From NCBI RefSeq assembly GCF_050948175.1, contig NW_027490098.1, forward strand, positions 2,170,001-2,234,000: a stretch of DNA of 64,000 nt, given 5' to 3'. Source of the DNA: Xylocopa sonorina. Its lineage: Eukaryota; Arthropoda; Insecta; Hymenoptera; Apidae. The position numbers were made by a program, and so were the translations under genes. The notes beneath the pieces are model-generated. The model was not told the DNA's origin. It did not search any database and saw only the letters and a program-made list of their open reading frames with translations. Shown piece by piece: positions 59,856 through 64,000 of the stretch; the stretch's first letter is position 1; each line of letters starts with the position of its first letter.

Positions 59856-60876
59856 CGTTACGATAGTGTCGCAACGCAACACACGGCTCGTCTAATAAAA
59901 TAAATAATATCAAATAATAAAACAATACGCTCACCGGAGCAAACACAAACGGTTAACGGTCGATCGAGACGAACACGTAGGACAAAGGACAATAATAAAT
60001 AAGTATATACACTAGAGAAGACAAGGGACAACGCGATCGCGAACGCGAATAAATTAATCAGATAATACAAATTAACGACGAAACTGGCTCTAATAAACTA
60101 AAATAAAATAATATAAAACAAATCCGCTGTGCCCGGTGGACACAGCCCCGCACGAACGAACCGTGCTTCGCGTACGTGACCAGCAACCGCAAACGGTTTA
60201 ACTTTCCACGACACTCCACACGGCCTGGAAAACTCCGGACCGCGACGTATCGAGTTACACGGGGTGTAAAGGGCCTCCGTGTACCCCGATCTCTTAATTA
60301 AAACAAATAAACGGTGAATTTAATTAAACTAATTGCTGCTATTTCGCAACGACGACCCGTAAAATCGAGCAAAAAACTCGAATTACGGGCGTACGTGCAA
60401 ACAGTCTAACACCCAAAACACGGAGAGGTCGAATTCAAACCCAACGGCTATAAGTGTAAAGTTTACACTTATAACCGGGTATAAGGTCAGACAAACCGAT
60501 TCTACTCGGATTCAAACTCCTCGGAGGTCGAAATGGTCGACCTAAGAGGAGGGACGTCACGTATGGACGTCTGACGTCTACCCGATGCGTTCAACACCAC
60601 CGCATCGGGAGCACTTTAAACTAATCACGCGAAATGGGACCTCCACCGAAATTCCAAGTGTTAGACTTACCAAGTCCAGAGTCCACCAGCAAGCCGAACG
60701 CACTGAACACTGCACCAAACACGAGCACAGCACGCGCGACGCGGATGAAGACGCGACACTCCGGTGAGCGAGTCGGAAAAACACAGATTAAATAAATACT
60801 TAAGCTACTGACGGGAAAGATCAAGTGTGTGGGTTTGACTAGATAAAGTAAAACTGATTCTTGGAAAAGGCTTATT
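59856..60876 (-). other. 5' non-coding region of unit C
   Basis: 1021 bp between the U2 fragment and the ORF. Hairpins: CCCGATGCG/CGCATCGGG (60580-60609 area), TATAAGTGTAAA/TTTACACTTATA (60449-60473), CTCCTCGGAGGTCGA/TCGACCTAAGAGGAG (60517-60551) and others. GGTAAGT occurs at 60665-60671, and TTTATTTTATTAG lies about 30 bp before the ATG. The complement of U2 AAGATCAAGTGT is at 60817-60828. It may contain the promoter, a self-processing RNA or a 5' UTR intron; none is proven. No gene is seen. Confidence 0.75.
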
Positions 60877-61023
60877 GAGCCGGTCCCAGAGGCACTGCAA
60901 TACTGGGTCGACTCGCGGCGGAGGTGGAGCAAGCCCCAGCGGTCCGCCTTTTTCCAAAAATCAGGTTAATATTCTGACTCCTAATGAGGAGTGTATCAGA
61001 TATTAAGCTGATAAGAACAGATA
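60877..61023 (-). ncRNA. U2: U2 snRNA 3' segment (147 nt), copy 4
   Basis: Same limits as the other three, 7518 bp from copy 3. It begins TATCTGTTC immediately after the 3' end of unit D and ends GACCGGCTC. All four segments start at the same U2 nucleotide and are essentially identical. Confidence 0.93.
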
Positions 61024-61865
61024 AACGCTTCTTTATTTTCAAATAATGTTCCCCTGAGGCCGAGGCCCCAGGGGTATACAATTATTACACAACAAGTAAT
61101 CGTGTTCTCTCCGCACGAATACACAATAAAATAAGTATAATATAACAATGCCGGGGTAAACCCCACGCAGCGTCCCTTACTAACTACCGCAATAGGGCGT
61201 TTAATACCTCTCGATATAATTAATAATAGTACAATGGACAGTAGATTCTGGTCCATGCATCCAATATAACAAACTTAAACATAACATTTGAATAGCAGGT
61301 TGAGAATCCATAACAATCCTCACAGTATACCAATAGCTTGTAGATCTTATAATCAGCGAGGTATAATTTTAGATATTATCACAGTGCGGATCGGCGCTTT
61401 CTGCAGTCAAACATGTAGGGTCGGGTGACGACCACCACAGAGCCATGAATGGAAATATACAGCGGGTCCCCACATCTTCTTCGCCCGGTAGTAGCTAATG
61501 ACCATACCAAAGGTGAGTAGTGGTCCAAGTCAGGCATAGTAATAATTATAATTAAAGAAAACCATGGCTGAGCACTACCAACGGCTTGTAAACAAACAAA
61601 AATATAAACAAATGAATAAGTGTGCAGGAAAGAAACATAGATTAAGATAGAAAAATAGAAGTAGAAAGAAGGTAGAGAAATATAAATGTACCATAATAGA
61701 CTAGAATAGATGTATAACATCAGATAGAATAGAATATATATACTTATATACATATACACAAGTACATATTGATGTATATCGAGATACTCAAGCCATGTGG
61801 AGGCCATGGGGATCCGTTTTTAGGCTCCTAGTGGGACGACCACCCAATCCGCAGGTGTGGAGGCT
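61024..61865 (-). other. 3' UTR of unit D
   Basis: Only the terminal hairpin, AATAAA (minus strand, 61032-61037) and part of the conserved box (61383-61445) align readily with other units; most of 61080-61790 appears unrelated to them. At 61795-61870 a GTGGAGGC...GGATCCG motif found at the ORF end occurs twice about 65 bp apart, a small duplication. No coding sequence is seen. Confidence 0.78.
61051..61074 (-). other. 3'-terminal hairpin, unit D (variant sequence)
   Basis: CCCCTG-A-GGCC-GA-GGCC-C-CAGGGG still folds although several bases differ from the A-C version, which suggests that the structure is selected. Confidence 0.6.
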
Positions 61866-64000
61866 TCAGGGATCCGCAGGCGACACCACCCCAGGGACGC
61901 GGGCGCCTCCACTGCTCCCGCTCAGCGCCGCCGATGTCGACTCCGCCTCAGACGTACCCCGTGGAGCCCGGTACTGACGCACCCCGGATACATGCTCCAC
62001 GTAGATATCTCTGGACCAGGCTATTGTCTCAGATATCATGAGACGCCTCATCAGCGCTGCATAACGCTGAGAGACGCGCAGCAGGTCCAGGACGAACTCG
62101 TTTCCCGGGTCCCACGCGCCCAGGGCGCCGACGACGAACGCATCTACGTGGACTCGGTAGCCGCGCCTCCGCAATGATTCGGCGAGGGGTTGATACTTGC
62201 GTATCTTCCCCATCCTCGCCTCCTCAATTGCCTCGAGAGTGTTCTCGAAAGGCACGGCCACGTCGACCACGACGATGTTTTTCGACAGCCCGTGCTCCAC
62301 GACGATGTCGGGACGCAGGGCTGCCAGCTCGCCGTCGACTCCCGGGACGCGCTTATTGACCCGGATCTCCCCTGGCAGACGGGCAGCCGCCACGAGCCTA
62401 TGAACGAGGCCGTCATGCCGCAGCTGCCGGGCAGCGGAGTGAGGACCGCAGTGGGAGAGCACGTGGGGAAGGCCCTCGAACTCATGCCCGCAACGCCGGC
62501 AACGCTTGTCACCGGTCCCCCACCGACGTGCCCCATTTAGCGGCAACACGTCGAGGCGGGCCCGGTGAACGAAGCGCCAATCAGCGAAGCGGACATACCC
62601 CCCGGTGCGCAGAAAGTGGTTACTGACCGCGCAACGGGAGGTCGCGTCGAAAACCTTCCCCTGGTCAGGCTTCCGAAGAAGCCTTTCCAGGTAGCACTCT
62701 CCCACTGCTGCCCTCAGCCTCCGCGTGACTTGGCCCTTGGCAGCAGGCGGCACAACAACGCTACGCCCATTCCGGGAGCGGCACACAACCGAGAGCTCTT
62801 CACGGACCTCGTCCCATCTCCAACTAAATCCAAGCCGCGCACATGAACGAATTCCGACGTTCCTTACTCGCGACCAGAACGAAGCTCGGCCCGCCGATGG
62901 CCTCGCCATCTCGCCCGACAAAGAGCCGGAGAGATAGTCGGCAAGGCCCCTGCTCCCAAGGGTCCGACCGGCCTTCTCCCGCACGGCGTCACACAGCGCT
63001 GACCTGGCCAAGTCCGCAACGACCGGATCGCTCGCATTCAATAACCTGAACGCGTGCGACACGGTCGCCACGTCGGCCAGATCCACCAGCGGGAGAAGGC
63101 CGCACCCACCCCAAGCGGGGGGGATATAGACCAGCTCCGCACTGGCACGCTGCGGGAGGTGCAACCACCTCTTTACCGTGCGTTTGATGACCCTGTCGGC
63201 ATCGGCTAAAGCGGTTCTTCGCACGTGGCCTCCCCTGAACGCGAAATCGAGGCGTGGCAACAAGAATGTCGCCACGGTCTCGATTTTTTGCCAGGGGGCG
63301 AGCAGGGAATCGTCGACCGCGCGAAGATCTACTAGTAAGGCTTGGATCGTCGGATACGGGGTTTGGTCGATCCGAACCCCGGTCGGCACTCCCAGATGCT
63401 CGTAACTCTGCCCCTCCGACAGGGCAGGAACGAGTCCCCCGACTAGACGGAACTCGGTGCTAGCGACTCTCCCGTCCCCTCTAATGTGCAGGGTTGCACA
63501 CTTCGAGGGGTTGAAGGAGAGCCCCAGCTGCCGAGCCGTCCCCTCTGCTGCTTGCAACAGCCTTCCCATTCCGTCGACGGATGACGCGACGAGTGCCACG
63601 TCGTCTGCGTACGCCAGGGCTGTCACCTTATGCCCTCTCACACTCAGACCCTCCACCGAGTCCACGGCCCCGCGAACCATGGCCTCAATGGAAAGGTCGA
63701 ATAGGATCGGGCTAAGTGGGCAGCCCTGCCTCACCCCCGACTTCATGGGGATCCAGGGCGTGTACCCTTCAGCGGTACGGACCCGCGTCGCCACGCCGTC
63801 GTAAAGGCTGGCGACGATGTTGATGAGCGGCCGGGGAGCGCCGGCACCGGCCAGCGAATCGATGATGGTGGCGTGGGGAACCGAACCGAAAGCGTTGGCC
63901 AGATCCAACCACGCCACCACCACCTCCCTACGCTGCTTACGAGCGGCAGCCATGGCCTGCTGAAGCACAAAGTTGTGCTCCAGACAGCCTTCGAAGGGCA
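61866..64000 (-). CDS. RLE non-LTR retrotransposon protein, unit D (partial)
   Basis: The frame is open from the right window edge (PFEGCLEHNFVLQQAM) to 61866, about 711 codons. It covers RT from upstream of WLDLANAFGSVPH through YADD, the thumb, CCHC and the RLE endonuclease. It carries a few private replacements (for example RQLRHDGLVHRLVAAARLPGEI). The N-terminal zinc fingers lie outside the window. No break is seen in the visible part. Confidence 0.9.
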   Translation of the reverse strand, partial: PFEGCLEHNFVLQQAMAAARKQRREVVVAWLDLANAFGSVPHATIIDSLAGAGAPRPLINIVASLYDGVATRVRTAEGYTPWIPMKSGVRQGCPLSPILFDLSIEAMVRGAVDSVEGLSVRGHKVTALAYADDVALVASSVDGMGRLLQAAEGTARQLGLSFNPSKCATLHIRGDGRVASTEFRLVGGLVPALSEGQSYEHLGVPTGVRIDQTPYPTIQALLVDLRAVDDSLLAPWQKIETVATFLLPRLDFAFRGGHVRRTALADADRVIKRTVKRWLHLPQRASAELVYIPPAWGGCGLLPLVDLADVATVSHAFRLLNASDPVVADLARSALCDAVREKAGRTLGSRGLADYLSGSLSGEMARPSAGRASFWSRVRNVGIRSCARLGFSWRWDEVREELSVVCRSRNGRSVVVPPAAKGQVTRRLRAAVGECYLERLLRKPDQGKVFDATSRCAVSNHFLRTGGYVRFADWRFVHRARLDVLPLNGARRWGTGDKRCRRCGHEFEGLPHVLSHCGPHSAARQLRHDGLVHRLVAAARLPGEIRVNKRVPGVDGELAALRPDIVVEHGLSKNIVVVDVAVPFENTLEAIEEARMGKIRKYQPLAESLRRRGYRVHVDAFVVGALGAWDPGNEFVLDLLRVSQRYAALMRRLMISETIAWSRDIYVEHVSGVRQYRAPRGTSEAESTSAALSGSSGGARVPGVVSPADP

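Larger units (their letters stand above)
53506..60876 (-). mobile_element. RLE non-LTR (Utopia-like) retrotransposon, unit C
   Basis: A 7371-bp unit bounded by U2 fragments, with the longest intact ORF of the array. It resembles unit 0 in the zinc-finger region and unit A in the 3' UTR, but B in much of the RT region, so it looks mosaic. It is potentially active. Confidence 0.92.
61024..64000 (-). mobile_element. RLE non-LTR (Utopia-like) retrotransposon, unit D (cut by window edge)
   Basis: Fifth array member; only the 3' UTR and the RT-to-endonuclease part of the ORF are inside the window. Its 3' UTR is the most divergent of the set, while the ORF part is nearly identical to A-C. Confidence 0.9.

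Noticed and set aside
35938..64000. R2 element in 28S rDNA
   Set aside because: RLE and RT resemble the R2 group broadly, but the flanks are U2 snRNA, not 28S, and no rRNA sequence is present.

Overview
This window is repeat-dominated DNA from an animal genome. I find no host protein-coding gene in it. A hymenopteran (wasp-like) insect is most likely: the right half is an array of restriction-like-endonuclease (RLE) non-LTR retrotransposons inserted in U2 snRNA sequence, as in the Utopia lineage, which is known from wasps among other eukaryotes. The satellite, the Ty3/gypsy copy and the BEL/Pao copy are also typical of insect heterochromatin. The host assignment is inference.

Layout. (1) 1-13696: a 174-bp tandem satellite read on the minus strand, with a 9-monomer higher-order repeat of 1567 bp at the left and 6-monomer (1044 bp) blocks at the right. 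(2) 13697-22642: one Ty3/gypsy LTR retrotransposon on the minus strand with 1.6-kb LTRs. Its gag and pol carry several frameshifts and the RT active site reads YLDE. (3) 22643-31601: the same satellite in the opposite orientation, homogeneous near the gypsy copy and degenerate toward its right edge. (4) 31602-35937: a 5'-truncated, broken BEL/Pao pol on the plus strand, interrupted by a solo LTR of the gypsy family (32412-33936) with a 4-bp target duplication GGAT. (5) 35938-64000: a head-to-tail array, all on the minus strand, of five RLE non-LTR elements (one truncated at its 3' side by the BEL junction, three full-length units, one running off the window). Consecutive units are separated by exactly 147 nt of U2 snRNA, from just after the branch-site recognition region to the 3' end.

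How the parts work. Each RLE element encodes one roughly 1780-residue protein: two N-terminal Cys/His zinc fingers, a long Ser/Thr/Pro-rich linker, reverse transcriptase (YADD), a CCHC motif and a PD-(D/E)XK-type endonuclease. The protein would nick U2 DNA and prime reverse transcription there. Every U2 piece starts at the same nucleotide and no U2 5' half lies between units. This fits insertion with a very long target-site duplication that regenerates the target's downstream half each time, although amplification by unequal crossing-over is an alternative. Two units (46989-52331 and 54504-59855) keep a complete reading frame; one (39470-44769) is broken by a 49-bp deletion.

Order of events read from nesting: the BEL copy decayed and received the gypsy LTR, and the BEL and RLE arrays were joined abruptly at 35937/35938. 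The satellite changes orientation exactly at the gypsy copy, which lacks matching target duplications, so that point is either a rearrangement breakpoint or an assembly join.
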